Of a DNA stretch of 64,000 bases, positions 20,301 to 29,077 are shown one piece after another. The first letter of the stretch is position 1. Every line of letters starts with the position of its first letter. Position numbers and translations under genes: made by a program. Location of the stretch: the NCBI RefSeq assembly GCF_008932295.1, contig NZ_WBWA01000020.1, positions 21,425 through 85,424 on the forward strand, in the 5' to 3' direction. This DNA comes from Brucella tritici (GTDB lineage Bacteria > Pseudomonadota > Alphaproteobacteria > Rhizobiales > Rhizobiaceae). The notes below the pieces were generated by a model, which searched no databases, was not told the DNA's origin, and saw only the letters and a program-made list of their open reading frames with translations.

Positions 20301-22183
20301 CCAGCGGTCTTGAAGCAATCGAAAGCCGCCTCACCGGCGAACTTAGCTCGATTGAGGCCCGGATCGCAGATACGGCATCCAAGACGAGCGAAACACTTGC
20401 CGGTCATAGCGAATCCTTCTCAGCCAGCGTTGCCGACAATCTCGCCGGTACCGAAACGCGCCTTGCAGAACGCGCAGATGCGATTGCAACCCGTCTCGGT
20501 GACATCGGTTCGCGCATCACGATGGAACTCGGCTCCGTCGAGGCACGTATCGCACAGGTAACCGACACGACGGCGGTTACGCTGGAAGAACGTACGCGCG
20601 AACTCAACGCCGTTCTCGCTGCCCGCTCTCAGGAAATCACCAAGATTCTCAACGATACGGCGGAACCGCTTGTACAGCGGCTTGCTGATAGCGGTCGTGG
20701 ACTTGCACAGCAGCTTGAAGAAGCAACCCACGCTGCAACCGATAGGCTTCGTTCGGAAAATGCCGCTCTGGTCAATGCCCTTGCAAGCCGCACAGCGGAA
20801 ACGATTGCCGCCGTTCAGCAGGCCAAGGCCGGTCTTTCCGACAATGTCAGCGAACTGATCGACCGCCTTGCTATGTCAAACGGTGAACTGGGCAAGCTGA
20901 TAGATGCTGCAACACGCAATCTCACCGATATCGACGGTCGCCTTGTCGACACAACGTCGAGCTTTGTTGAGAACACCAATCGCGCGGCACAGATGTTCCA
21001 GGCTTCCACCGGTCTGATAGACGGCAATATCGGCACCTTGCGTGCCATCTCCGACAGCACGCTGTCGCAGATTGCAGACATCGCCGACCGCTTCGAAGAG
21101 CATGGAAAGGTTCTCTCTTCGGCTTCTGACATGATCAACACAGCCCAGAACGGCCTTGTCAGCACGCTTGAAGATCGCCATCAGGCACTCGACAAGCTGG
21201 CATCCGGTCTGGTCGAGAAGTCGGAAGGCGTAGAAAAGCTGATGCAGTCCTTCGAAGAGCTGGTGTCTTCTGCATTCCAGCGCGCCGAAGGCCAGACCCG
21301 TTCGTCTGCCGAAAAGATGCGCGAAAGCGTTTCGGAAATCGTCGAGCAGGCTGCACTGAAATTCTCTGCGGCAACCGACGATATCCGTCGCACGGCAAGC
21401 GAAATCCGCAACGAGCTCAACACGACCCGTGGCGAACTGAAGCGCGGCGTTCTCGACATGCCTGCCGAAGCCAAGGAAACCACGACTGCGATGCGCAAGG
21501 CTGTTAGCGAGCAGATCAACGCGCTCAAGGAATTGGCTGAAATCGTCAACAAATCCGGTCGTCTGGTCGATGTCGGCGAAAGCCGTGCAGATCGTCCGGT
21601 TTCGCGCCCGGCACCGGTAGCACCTCGCCCAGCTCCGGTTCAGGCGCCGGTAGCACAGGCAGATGTTGCAATCCGCCAGCGCGCCTATGATGCGCCGAAA
21701 ATTCAGCTGGCTCCGACAGCCACGCAAGAAGAAAAGCCACGTGGATGGGTCTCAGATCTTCTCGCTCGCGCTTCCCGTGAGGAAGAAGAAGCAGCACAGC
21801 CAAAGGCTCAGCCGGCCGCGACGCCTCGTTCGCCAAGCCATGTCGTTGAATCGCTGAATTCGCTTTCGGTTGATATCGCCCGCGCTATCGACCACGAAGC
21901 TTCGGTAGAACTTTGGGACCGTTATCGCCGCGGTGAGCGTAACGTCTTTACTCGCCGTCTCTATACGCTGAAGGGTCAGCAGACCTTTGACGATATCAAG
22001 CGTAAGTACCAGACGGATGGTGAATTCCGCCGCGCCGTTGACCGCTATATGGACGACTTCCAGCGTCTGCTTGAAGATGTAGCTCGCAACGACCGTGACA
22101 ACATGGTGACGCGGACTTACCTCACCTCGGACACTGGCAAGGTCTACACCATGCTTGCCCACGCAAGCGGTCGCCTTCGCTAA
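17321..22183 (+). CDS. Giant coiled-coil membrane protein, Growth Pole Ring (GPR)-like
   Basis: 1620 residues. An acidic N-terminus (1-60), an Ala/Pro-rich linker (65-160) and two transmembrane helices (about 182-201 and 222-245) lead into more than 1,200 residues of helical coiled coil with apolipoprotein-like repeats. Three repeats of 62 residues start at 20066, 20252 and 20438. A conserved C-terminal domain (about 1480-1620, SPSHVVESLNSLSVDIARAI and WDRYRRGERNVF) ends it. This layout matches the polar-growth GPR protein of Agrobacterium, which I recall at about 2,100 residues and which forms a ring at the growing pole. The homologue here is shorter. Likely anchored in the inner membrane. 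Confidence 0.75.
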   Translation: MASKSKAQKLDLEVEKALEQALDIDFGDDLDIDMDLSAFDDGFSVDDLEEQISRAAEELVAEQKTKTVEPTAVSPVETAAKVATITTASVIATPAAPPVPPVVKAAGPVSQATVSVQHKPANTSKVATPAPEPVVSKPVAAAPVATAANVASPTFTPANDDSRSEKAIIAAPRRATENSSKLFWTTTAISVLWAAGGVALSKAINPDVFSTLQATKDFFTSPAGLGVVAGVALPVAMFWGFAQLVKRAQEMHTAARSMSEAAMRLLQPEAVSGDRVSTLGQAVRREVAAMNEGIERTLARAVELETLVQSEVNQLERAYSDNEVRIRSLVSDLGNEREAVVSHAERVRSSISGAHEQLKEELSSASNIIRDNVLSASQQLSTLLGESGERLIGSINESGGAIAEAIETRTGDIGSRITTSGEAFANLLDTRIATLDEQSRTVSDRLTEALDERTTGIANLLGGATQSMVSEFDTRLANLESTLSERGRSLLSEFEARAHALDSSTEKLNAALETRSRQINENLIARTREIAETFSSGRTSLSTMIDETKTKIGEDLTSIGESVGNILGEKANAFAGKLAESRDVLAASLEGETERVSSVIRGHADTLAARTSDIENAVNASASTLNSVADNHAAILEERTNALRQTMESHSALLDTSFADHARSLEERATTLHGVIAGNQAMLAQLMDERAAAMRDNFNENREVLARTFDERVNSLQALIADNQDTLARILDERASSMNESIGAGRDAFVAALGEHVRQVEERTSGLHTVLNDHNNALSGILDGHERTIETRATEIRSTLSDSTASLSQTLQDHSDILEQRTTNLHNAIADSSSTISRAFEGQTGIIEERTQTMEKALTIGVDNVRRALEQSAGIVAGTLREKIGEAASTLSAEAAKAGEALDGFGEAFSARLIDNLSGTEARLGDRADAIAGRLGEIESRLTGELGSIEARIANTASRTSETLAGHSEAFAASVADNLAGTETRLNERASAIASGLEAIESRLTGELSSIEARIADTASKTSETLAGHSESFSASVADNLAGTETRLAERADAIATRLGDIGSRITMELGSVEARIAQVTDTTAVTLEERTRELNAVLAARSQEITKILNDTAEPLVQRLADSGRGLAQQLEEATHAATDRLRSENAALVNALASRTAETIAAVQQAKAGLSDNVSELIDRLAMSNGELGKLIDAATRNLTDIDGRLVDTTSSFVENTNRAAQMFQASTGLIDGNIGTLRAISDSTLSQIADIADRFEEHGKVLSSASDMINTAQNGLVSTLEDRHQALDKLASGLVEKSEGVEKLMQSFEELVSSAFQRAEGQTRSSAEKMRESVSEIVEQAALKFSAATDDIRRTASEIRNELNTTRGELKRGVLDMPAEAKETTTAMRKAVSEQINALKELAEIVNKSGRLVDVGESRADRPVSRPAPVAPRPAPVQAPVAQADVAIRQRAYDAPKIQLAPTATQEEKPRGWVSDLLARASREEEEAAQPKAQPAATPRSPSHVVESLNSLSVDIARAIDHEASVELWDRYRRGERNVFTRRLYTLKGQQTFDDIKRKYQTDGEFRRAVDRYMDDFQRLLEDVARNDRDNMVTRTYLTSDTGKVYTMLAHASGRLR
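20066..20560 (+). repeat. Tandem 186-bp coding repeats within the GPR-like gene
   Basis: Successive units begin at 20066, 20252 and 20438 (the third diverges after about 120 bp). Each encodes 62 residues with the pattern NLAGTETRL, then IESRLTGEL, SIEARIA, TSETLAGHSE. Identity is high in the first two, which suggests recent duplication. Confidence 0.8.
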
Positions 22184-22203
22184 GACCAGAACTCAAAGAA
22201 AAT

Positions 22204-22225
22204 GCGGCCTTCGGGCCGCGTTTTT
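22204..22225 (+). terminator. Intrinsic terminator of the GPR-like gene
   Basis: GCGGCC (22204-22209), tetraloop TTCG, GGCCGC (22214-22219), followed by GTTTTT. It lies 20 nt after the stop codon. Confidence 0.85.
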
Positions 22226-22264
22226 GTTCGTCTGGCAGAGATTACAACGGTTGGTTCCGTTCAA

Positions 22265-22297
22265 GAAAAAAGGTCGGCGCAACACGCCGACCTTTTT
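22265..22297. terminator. Bidirectional terminator, mainly for the Mla operon
   Basis: GGTCGGCG (22272-22279) pairs with CGCCGACC (22285-22292). The plus strand continues TTTTT and the minus strand also runs into a T tract (22265-22271). It ends the minus-strand lipid transport operon. Confidence 0.88.
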
Positions 22298-22319
22298 ATT
22301 ATTCTTATCTTGCCTCGGT

Positions 22320-22943
22320 TTAAAGCGCTGTCACTGTCCAGCTTACGATCTCGCTTGCAGTCCGTTCAAAGGCCGCATCGAGCGCCTTCACATAGGCTGC
22401 ATTTGTTGCACCGCTCACAGGAATAGCCGTACGGAACACACGGGTTGCACGGACTTCACCATTCTTGTCGTTCATCAGCTTGACGGCCAGTTCAACCACG
22501 GCGAGCTTAGGCGACGCATAGGCCTGAATTCCGAACATACGCAAATCAGTCAGGATCTGATAATTGATCGCCAGCCCATCTCCCGGACGACCAATTCCGC
22601 CAAACACGCCCGTATTTTCATAAGCCTGAACCAGACGTGACTGCACGATATTCGTCAGCCTGTCGCCCCATTGGGCGCCCTTCAGATATTCAATGGAGCC
22701 AGGTGCAGAGCTGACGACGATATTCTCGCTATCGAGCGCCTTTAGGGCCGTTGGTGTCGGAACCAGCAACTGTGTGCTCTTACGGCTTGGCGAAGATATG
22801 CCAGGTTGCGGTGCCGACAGATTGAACGTGTCAAGCGGTGTTGTCGTCCCGCAGCCAGCAAGGAGCAGGCCAATAAGAACAGGAACTGTGCGACGAGCGG
22901 CGCGAGGTGATCTCATCTCAATATGACTGACTCTGGAAATCAA
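22320..22943 (-). CDS. ABC-type transport auxiliary lipoprotein (PqiC/MlaD-partner type)
   Basis: 207 residues. A lipoprotein signal ends in LLLAGC (Cys about 31), followed by a DUF330/ABC-transport auxiliary domain (STQLLVPTPTALKALDSENI..., later VVELAVKLMNDKNGEV). Such lipoproteins sit on the outer membrane and partner MCE proteins. The start is TTG 22943, overlapping the mlaD stop (TTGA), and is supported by a strong GGGAGG 8 nt upstream; ATG 22916 has no such site. Last gene of the lipid transport operon. Confidence 0.85.
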   Translation of the reverse strand: MISRVSHIEMRSPRAARRTVPVLIGLLLAGCGTTTPLDTFNLSAPQPGISSPSRKSTQLLVPTPTALKALDSENIVVSSAPGSIEYLKGAQWGDRLTNIVQSRLVQAYENTGVFGGIGRPGDGLAINYQILTDLRMFGIQAYASPKLAVVELAVKLMNDKNGEVRATRVFRTAIPVSGATNAAYVKALDAAFERTASEIVSWTVTAL

Positions 22944-23935
22944 TGGCGTGTCCTCCCGTCATATTTCGGTACATTCCCCTGACCGCCGAAGATCAGGCGC
23001 TGGGGATTGCGCTCAAGATCAGTAATTGCCTGTTCTATGCGCTGTATGGAACGACGGCTGTCCACGACGACGGACTGCACATCACGCAATCCTTGTCCGG
23101 AAAACCGCTGCAGATTGTCTGCAATCGGCCCCAAACGCTTGTCGAGGTTGTCAGACGTTTGGCGGATGGATTCCAGCGTTGCCTTTGCTTGTGCAACAAC
23201 CCCATCCTTGTCATCACTCGACAAGAGCTTGTCCGTCTTAGCCAGAATGTCATCGACGCGAACGGAAGCCGCGTTCAAGCGAGCCATCATGTCTTTTGCG
23301 TCAGTGACGATCTGGTTGATGTTTCCGGTGTTCTCGCCAAGCTCCTGAATGATATTGGCATTCTGCGCGAGTGCGTCTGTAAAAGTCTTCGTGTTATTGA
23401 TTGTATCCGTCAGTGGTCCACGAGCATCCTTCACGAAGCCTTCCAGTTGACCGAGCACCGAATTTGCGCGTGCAGCGATATCCTGCGCGGTGGCAAGAAG
23501 ATTGTTGACGGCTGACGGGTCGGCATCAATACGGGCAACAGTATCTTCTTTCGCAGCCTCGGTCAGAAGATTAGGCTCATCGAGGCGACCGCCCTTAAGT
23601 TCGATATAAGCCTGCCCCGTCAGCCCCTGAAAACCAAGGGTTGCTGCGGTTGAGCGGGTAATAGGCGTCGTCGCGTTAACGCGCGTTTTGACGATCACCA
23701 TTTCTGGATTGGTCTCATCGAGATGCAACGCCCGAACATCGCCGACCTTGATGCCGTTGAACAGGACCTGACTTCCAATCGAAAGGCCGGTAACGGAACC
23801 CGGGATACGAACATCAAGCTCCAGAGAATCGCGCGCTTCCCCAAAACGGGCAATCCAGAACACGAATGCGAAAGCCAACAGGCTGACGATCAGCGTAAAG
23901 ACACCCACCAGAACATAATTGGCTTTAGTTTCCAT
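22940..23935 (-). CDS. mlaD: MlaD-family MCE substrate-binding protein
   Basis: 331 residues. One N-terminal membrane helix (about 7-29) is followed by a single MCE domain (about 38-118; VRIPGSVTGLSIGSQVLFNGIKVG) and a long helical tail to about residue 300. MCE hexamers form a lipid conduit in the periplasm. It is 3 nt downstream of the ATPase gene and overlaps the lipoprotein gene. The long tail is more like PqiB/Mce-type proteins than E. coli MlaD. Confidence 0.9.
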   Translation of the reverse strand: METKANYVLVGVFTLIVSLLAFAFVFWIARFGEARDSLELDVRIPGSVTGLSIGSQVLFNGIKVGDVRALHLDETNPEMVIVKTRVNATTPITRSTAATLGFQGLTGQAYIELKGGRLDEPNLLTEAAKEDTVARIDADPSAVNNLLATAQDIAARANSVLGQLEGFVKDARGPLTDTINNTKTFTDALAQNANIIQELGENTGNINQIVTDAKDMMARLNAASVRVDDILAKTDKLLSSDDKDGVVAQAKATLESIRQTSDNLDKRLGPIADNLQRFSGQGLRDVQSVVVDSRRSIQRIEQAITDLERNPQRLIFGGQGNVPKYDGRTRH

Positions 23936-23938
23936 ATC

Positions 23939-24802
23939 TTATCCAGTCTGCAAGCGGCTGCCGGGCCGCCGTCTCGTTGGCGCCGATGGATCAATCTGGC
24001 GCGCACGCTTGCCCCGAAAATAGGATTTAACCCACGGATCGTCTACCGTCAGCATGTCTTCAATAGTACCGCTGACGAGTACCTTCTTGTTTCCAAGAAC
24101 AGCAATCCGGTCGCAAATTGCAAAAAGACTATCGAGATCATGAGTGACCATATAGACGGTCAGACCCATCGTATCCCGCAGATTGGCAATCAGGTCGTCA
24201 AACTCTGCAGCACCAATAGGATCGAGACCCGACGTCGGCTCATCAAGAAACAGAATATCCGGGTCCAGTGCCAGAGCACGCGCGAGCGCGGCACGCTTGA
24301 TCATGCCGCCGGAAAGTTCTGACGGAAACTTTTCTGCCGTATCAGGCTTCAAACCGACAAGATCGATTTTAAGGCGCGCCAGCTCGTCCATCAGTTTCGG
24401 TGACAGATCGAGATATTCGCGCATAGGGACCTGAATATTTTCAAGAACATTCAGTGCCGAAAACAGCGCCCCGTGCTGGAACAAGACGCCCATACGCATG
24501 TCGATGGACATTTTTTCCAGCTCATTCAGCTTATCGATATTGCGACCGAGAATCTCGATCTCACCCGACTGTTTCTTGTTGAGGCCGAGAATGGTCCGCA
24601 TCAGCACGGATTTGCCGGATCCGGAAGGGCCGATGAAGCCCAGAACCTCACCCTGGTAAATCTCAAGCGACAACTTGTCGAGTACGGTCTGACGCCCAAA
24701 CGAAACCGTCACGTCGCGCACCGAGATCATCGGTACGGCCGTCTGGCGATTATCTTCGTCCTGCGGTTGCGACCGGTGGTCGATGCCGTTCTTCATAACC
24801 AT
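23939..24802 (-). CDS. mlaF: MlaF-family lipid ABC transporter ATPase
   Basis: 287 residues with Walker A GPSGSGKS, signature LSGGMIKR and Walker B ILFLDEPTSGLDP. The MIKRAALARAL variant of the signature is typical of MlaF/Ttg2A. It energises retrograde or anterograde phospholipid movement through MlaE. The first ~25 residues are a polar extension. It sits between mlaE (111 nt upstream) and mlaD (3 nt downstream). Confidence 0.93.
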   Translation of the reverse strand: MVMKNGIDHRSQPQDEDNRQTAVPMISVRDVTVSFGRQTVLDKLSLEIYQGEVLGFIGPSGSGKSVLMRTILGLNKKQSGEIEILGRNIDKLNELEKMSIDMRMGVLFQHGALFSALNVLENIQVPMREYLDLSPKLMDELARLKIDLVGLKPDTAEKFPSELSGGMIKRAALARALALDPDILFLDEPTSGLDPIGAAEFDDLIANLRDTMGLTVYMVTHDLDSLFAICDRIAVLGNKKVLVSGTIEDMLTVDDPWVKSYFRGKRARQIDPSAPTRRRPGSRLQTG

Positions 24803-24913
24803 TCTTTAACCGAGCTTGGCTTCGGACTGAACCGCTGAACACGATTGAGGGGTCAATTTTCTGTGCAACTGTGTCTCAAAGAACCCATTAAAAACAAAGA
24901 ACATAAGTCGTTT

Positions 24914-26089
24914 CTAAAAATTAATTGCCGCATAGAACATTGCGAACAAACCATCCACGACAATAACCACAAAAATTGCCTTCACAACGGAAGCAGTGAC
25001 ACGGCGACCCAGTGATTCTGCACTGCCACCGACCTTCATACCCTCTACCGAGGCGAGAATTCCGATAATCATGGCCATGAACGGAGCCTTGATAAGACCA
25101 GCAAAATAAGTGTTCAAAGCAACCGCATCATGCAGGCGGCTGATGAAAGCATCCGGCGAAATATTGGAATAGAACCAGGCGACGCCACCTGCCCCGACCA
25201 GCGCTGCCAGGTCGGAAATGATAGTCAGCAATGGCAGCACTACAACCAGCGCTACCAGACGGGGAAAGACCAGAACGCCCACCGGATTGAGGCCGATAAC
25301 CGTCAGGGCATCCGTCTCCTCGCGCATTTTCATGGAACCGATTTCGGCTGTGATCGCACTGCCAGAACGACCGGCGATCATGATGGCTGTCAGAAGAACT
25401 CCAAGTTCACGCAGCACCAGAATGCCGACCAGATCGACGACAAAGATTTCAGCACCGAAATAGCGCAACTGAAATGCGCCCTGCTGGGCGATGATCGCGC
25501 CAACGATCGTCGACATCAGAATGATGATGGGAATCGCGCCGACGCCCATGCGATCCATCTGCGTAACGATGGCAGCAATGGGAATGCCGCTCCCGCGTCC
25601 ATATTTCAGCTGGGCTCCACGGATCGTCGCCCCAAGGATATGCATGGCCATCTTGAAGTCGTTACCCATAGAGATAACGCCACCGCCAAGCGCGGACAGA
25701 AACGAAACGAAAAAGAACGGCTTTTTCTGGCGTGGAATATCCAGAGTGCGCTCGACAGCCTGCCTCACTTCCTCCATCAGAGGAAGCCAGGATTGACGCA
25801 CGCCTTCAAGCTGCGCGTCTGCGCTCTTTGCAACAAGCCGCTGCCGCAAGCGTTCAATCAGCCAGGCACCCGCCGTATCAAGACCGGATACGCCAGAAAC
25901 ATCAATAACTGTCGCTTTGTGCGCGTCCGCTTTCTCAAGGTCACGCATCTTGTCGTCGACAAGATTGACACTCTGCGACACCCAGCGACCGCTCAGCCGA
26001 ATATGGCGTGCACCGTCCTGCTCCGTCAGATCAATCTTCGGCGCAGGATTATCGGTAGCTCTTGCTTTGTCGGCAGTGTCGGTCAACAT
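24914..26089 (-). CDS. mlaE: MlaE-family permease with N-terminal STAS domain
   Basis: 391 residues. The first ~120 are a STAS domain (IDVSGVSGLDTAGAWLIERL near 62-81), the equivalent of a fused MlaB. The MlaE permease follows with five or six membrane helices and the conserved TQMDRMGVGAIPIIILMS and ELGVLLTAIMIAGRSGSA segments. It is the first gene of the operon mlaE-mlaF-mlaD-lipoprotein; no MlaC-type periplasmic carrier is present here. Confidence 0.92.
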   Translation of the reverse strand: MLTDTADKARATDNPAPKIDLTEQDGARHIRLSGRWVSQSVNLVDDKMRDLEKADAHKATVIDVSGVSGLDTAGAWLIERLRQRLVAKSADAQLEGVRQSWLPLMEEVRQAVERTLDIPRQKKPFFFVSFLSALGGGVISMGNDFKMAMHILGATIRGAQLKYGRGSGIPIAAIVTQMDRMGVGAIPIIILMSTIVGAIIAQQGAFQLRYFGAEIFVVDLVGILVLRELGVLLTAIMIAGRSGSAITAEIGSMKMREETDALTVIGLNPVGVLVFPRLVALVVVLPLLTIISDLAALVGAGGVAWFYSNISPDAFISRLHDAVALNTYFAGLIKAPFMAMIIGILASVEGMKVGGSAESLGRRVTASVVKAIFVVIVVDGLFAMFYAAINF

Positions 26090-26149
26090 GGCCTACCTCA
26101 TATACGAGTCGTTGAACGACCGAAATACTGCGTCCCAGAGGGCATATCT

Positions 26150-27130
26150 ATGCACAATACCTTGAATATCATTGTCGAACGCTATCCCATCGCCGGAAGA
26201 TTCACAATCTCCAGAGGCTCCAAGACGGAAGCCGCTGTTGTTGTGTGTGTGATTGGCAACGGCCTCCATAAGGGGCGCGGCGAATGCGTTCCTTATGCGC
26301 GTTACGGCGAAAGCATTGAAAGCGTGAGCGCCCAGATTGAAGCCACCCGTACTGCTATTGAAGGTGGCGCCACGCGACAGGATATCCAGGCTTTGATGCC
26401 AGCCGGAGCTGCCCGCAATGCGGTCGATTGTGCCTTATGGGACCTCGAAGCCAAGACGTCGGGCAGAAGCGTTGCTGAAATGCTCGGCACCTCGCCCCGT
26501 CCTCTTGAAACCGCTATTACCGTCTCGCTCGGTACACCTGTCGAAATGGCGGAATCGGCGGCAAAGGTGGCTCACTATCCTCTGATAAAAGTGAAGATGG
26601 GCGGCGAGAACGATATCGAGAAAATCCAGGCGGTCACAAAGGCAGCTCCGAACAGCCGCATCATCATCGATGCAAACGAAGGCTGGACGGCAGACAACAT
26701 CGCCGAGAACATGCGTGCCGCAGCCGAAGCAGGCGTCGTTCTTATCGAACAGCCCCTGCCAGCAGACAATGATCATATTCTTAGCGAGATCGAACGCCCA
26801 GTCATCATCTGCGCCGATGAAAGTGTCCATACATCCATCGGCCTTGAGAAGCTGGCCGAACGCTACGACGCTGTAAACATCAAGCTCGATAAAGCAGGTG
26901 GGCTGACCGAAGGTCTCATCATGCGGGACAAGGCAATAGACCTCGGCCTTCAGATCATGGTCGGCTGCATGGTCGGCACGTCCCTTGGGATGGCGCCGGC
27001 GGTCTTGCTCGCCCAGAAAGCCAATGTGGTCGATCTTGATGGACCATTGCTTCTCGCCCATGATCGTGATCCGGGGTTGCGCTATGAAGGCGCACTGGTC
27101 TATCCGCCCGAAGCCACCGTCTGGGGCTGA
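26150..27130 (+). CDS. dgcA: N-acetyl-D-Glu racemase / L-Ala-D/L-Glu epimerase, DgcA type
   Basis: 326 residues of the enolase superfamily. The catalytic KxK (LIKVKMGG) is near 142 and metal ligands are IIIDANEGW (Asp), LIEQPLP (Glu) and ICADESVHT (Asp). The second catalytic Lys is in NIKLDKAGG. It epimerises dipeptides or acyl-Glu from murein turnover. ATG 26150 follows AGAGGG; the open frame extends far upstream but only as antisense to mlaE. The 3' end overlaps the convergent glycosyltransferase by 31 nt. Confidence 0.85.
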   Translation: MHNTLNIIVERYPIAGRFTISRGSKTEAAVVVCVIGNGLHKGRGECVPYARYGESIESVSAQIEATRTAIEGGATRQDIQALMPAGAARNAVDCALWDLEAKTSGRSVAEMLGTSPRPLETAITVSLGTPVEMAESAAKVAHYPLIKVKMGGENDIEKIQAVTKAAPNSRIIIDANEGWTADNIAENMRAAAEAGVVLIEQPLPADNDHILSEIERPVIICADESVHTSIGLEKLAERYDAVNIKLDKAGGLTEGLIMRDKAIDLGLQIMVGCMVGTSLGMAPAVLLAQKANVVDLDGPLLLAHDRDPGLRYEGALVYPPEATVWG

Positions 27131-28161
27131 TCCACCTGTTGATAACTCTCGCTCGCGGTGCCATTGATCGGAGCGAGAGCATCTTCAAAAATATCGGCAC
27201 AAGAATCCCAGGTGAATTGTTTGAGTACTTGCGCAGGCTCAAACGGCTGCATTTCCAGCGCCGCCAGACATGCCTCCCCAAGATTTTCGGAAAGAACACC
27301 GGCACCTGTTGCTCCCACGACATCCCGTGAACCGGGCACCGGATAGGCCGCGACTGGCAGGCCGGACGCTATCGCTTCCAGCAAAACAAGACCAAACGTG
27401 TCTGTCCGGCTTGGGAAAACAAACACATCTGCGGCAGCATAAGTTTTTGCCAACGCCTCGCCTTCCCGTTTTCCAACGAACACCGCTTCTGGAAATCGCG
27501 TCTGCAATTCATTGAGGGATGGACCGTCGCCGACGATCAGTTTTGTGCCGGGAAGATCAAGTTCGAGAAACGCTGGCAGGTTCTTTTCGGTGGCGACTCG
27601 ACCCACACAGATGAAAATTGGTCGCGGCAGGTCCCTCACCACTTCCGTCCGAGGATAAAACAGCGTTCGGTCGACCCCACGCGTCCACAGGTCCAGTCGC
27701 GTAAAACCTCGCGCCTTGAGATCATCCAGAATGGATTGGGTCGGCACCAACGTATGCTGAGCCGCATTATGGAAACGACGCAGGAATGCGTAGGTCCAGC
27801 TCGGCGGTATAGGAAAGCGCTCTTGCAGGTACTCGGGGAACCGAGTGTGAAAGCTTGTCGTGAATGACCAGCTCATTTTCAGGCAAGCACGCCGCGCCAT
27901 GAAACCCAGAGGTCCTTCTGTTGCGATGTGCACATAATCCGGCTGCAAGGACCTCAGACGTCGCCTAAGCGCACCTGGTGCGATGAGCGCAAGCCGGATC
28001 TCCGGATAGGTCGGACAGGGGATCGATCTGTAGTCTAGCGGGGATATGACAGTGACGTCGTATCCACGTTCGATCATCAAGTCACGGCATTTGGTCAGCG
28101 TGCGCACGACGCCGTTGACTTGAGGATGCCAGGCGTCGGTGACGATGACGATTTTCTTCAT
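27100..28161 (-). CDS. agt: GT4 glycosyltransferase, Agt-like glycolipid synthase
   Basis: 353 residues, GT-B fold. The N-terminal domain opens with VTDAWHPQVNGVVRTL; the C-terminal donor domain has RVATEKNLPAFLEL, VGDGPSLNEL and EAIASGLPVAAYPVPG. Its ATG overlaps the plcP stop by four bases. In Agrobacterium and marine alphaproteobacteria, a GT4 enzyme next to plcP makes glucosyl- or glucuronosyl-diacylglycerol when phosphate is scarce. That role is inferred here from sequence type and pairing. The symbol is by analogy. Confidence 0.75.
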   Translation of the reverse strand: MKKIVIVTDAWHPQVNGVVRTLTKCRDLMIERGYDVTVISPLDYRSIPCPTYPEIRLALIAPGALRRRLRSLQPDYVHIATEGPLGFMARRACLKMSWSFTTSFHTRFPEYLQERFPIPPSWTYAFLRRFHNAAQHTLVPTQSILDDLKARGFTRLDLWTRGVDRTLFYPRTEVVRDLPRPIFICVGRVATEKNLPAFLELDLPGTKLIVGDGPSLNELQTRFPEAVFVGKREGEALAKTYAAADVFVFPSRTDTFGLVLLEAIASGLPVAAYPVPGSRDVVGATGAGVLSENLGEACLAALEMQPFEPAQVLKQFTWDSCADIFEDALAPINGTASESYQQVDQPQTVASGG

Positions 28162-29024
28162 CGGCGCAAATTCACCAACTCACGAACGGGTCGCGGAAGC
28201 TGAATGACCCTGCCCTCGTCATGGTCTTCACTATCCGAATTGACGATCCCTGCCGTCTGGCGGCGATCGCGCCGTTCAGTCCATTCGATGAGTTCCATCC
28301 GACCATCGAAATGTTCGATCACAGCCGTGCAGCTTTCCACCCAGTCGCCTGTATTGATGTATTCGACGCCATTCATGCTCTCGATCGTGGCATGATGGAT
28401 ATGACCGCAGATAACGCCGTCGACCCCGATACGCTGCGCTTCTTCAGAAACCACATTCTCGAACTGACCAATGAAATTGACCGCCTTTTTGACGCGGAAT
28501 TTAGCCCAGGCTGAAAACGACCAGTAGCGCAGGCCAAAAAGCGAACGGACACGGCTCATAATCGTATTTATCCAGATCGCCGTGTCATATGCCCAATCGC
28601 CCAGATAGGCGATGAAGCGTGCATTGCGCACCACCACATCGAACTGATCGCCATGGATAACAAGAAACTTGCGACCGTCTGCCGTCTCATGGATTGCCCG
28701 GTTCATCACTTCGATGCCGCCGAAATGCGTCCCCTGGAAATTTCGCAGGAATTCGTCATGATTCCCGGCGATATAGATGATATTGGCGCCCTTGCGACTC
28801 TTGCGGAGCAGCTTCTGGACCACATCATTGTGTTCCTGCGGCCAATGCCAATTACGCCGCAGACGCCAGCCATCGACAATATCGCCGACGAGGTAGATCG
28901 TCTCGGCTTCATGATAACGAAGAAAATCCAGAAGCAGTTCGGCCTGAGCGGCCTTTGAACCGAGATGCACATCCGAAATAAAAAGAGTTCGGAGTTTTCT
29001 GGGCTGTGGAGCGTCGGTGCTCAT
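28158..29024 (-). CDS. plcP: PlcP-like metallophosphoesterase (phospholipase C of lipid remodelling)
   Basis: 288 residues, calcineurin-like fold with metal ligands DVHLG, VGDIVDGW, AGNHDEFL and GHIHHA. Proteins of this type are often annotated as LpxH (UDP-diacylglucosamine hydrolase). However the coupling to a GT4 gene and the candidate Pho box upstream fit PlcP, which releases phosphocholine or similar headgroups from phospholipids to give diacylglycerol. ATG 29024 follows AAGGGG. The alternative, an LpxH-like enzyme of lipid A synthesis, is not excluded. Confidence 0.78.
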   Translation of the reverse strand: MSTDAPQPRKLRTLFISDVHLGSKAAQAELLLDFLRYHEAETIYLVGDIVDGWRLRRNWHWPQEHNDVVQKLLRKSRKGANIIYIAGNHDEFLRNFQGTHFGGIEVMNRAIHETADGRKFLVIHGDQFDVVVRNARFIAYLGDWAYDTAIWINTIMSRVRSLFGLRYWSFSAWAKFRVKKAVNFIGQFENVVSEEAQRIGVDGVICGHIHHATIESMNGVEYINTGDWVESCTAVIEHFDGRMELIEWTERRDRRQTAGIVNSDSEDHDEGRVIQLPRPVRELVNLRR

Positions 29025-29077
29025 TTGGTTGTCCCCTTCAATGGCAACCTGATCTGAGCGCAGAAAACCCGATTCAT

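Noticed and set aside
18274..21727. Several long minus-strand frames across the GPR-like gene
   Set aside because: They arise from the biased codon use and repeats of the coding strand; no start site or family supports them.
25130..27130. A continuous 666-codon plus-strand frame
   Set aside because: The first 340 codons are antisense to mlaE and have no recognisable protein. The real gene is dgcA from 26150, with a good ribosome binding site.
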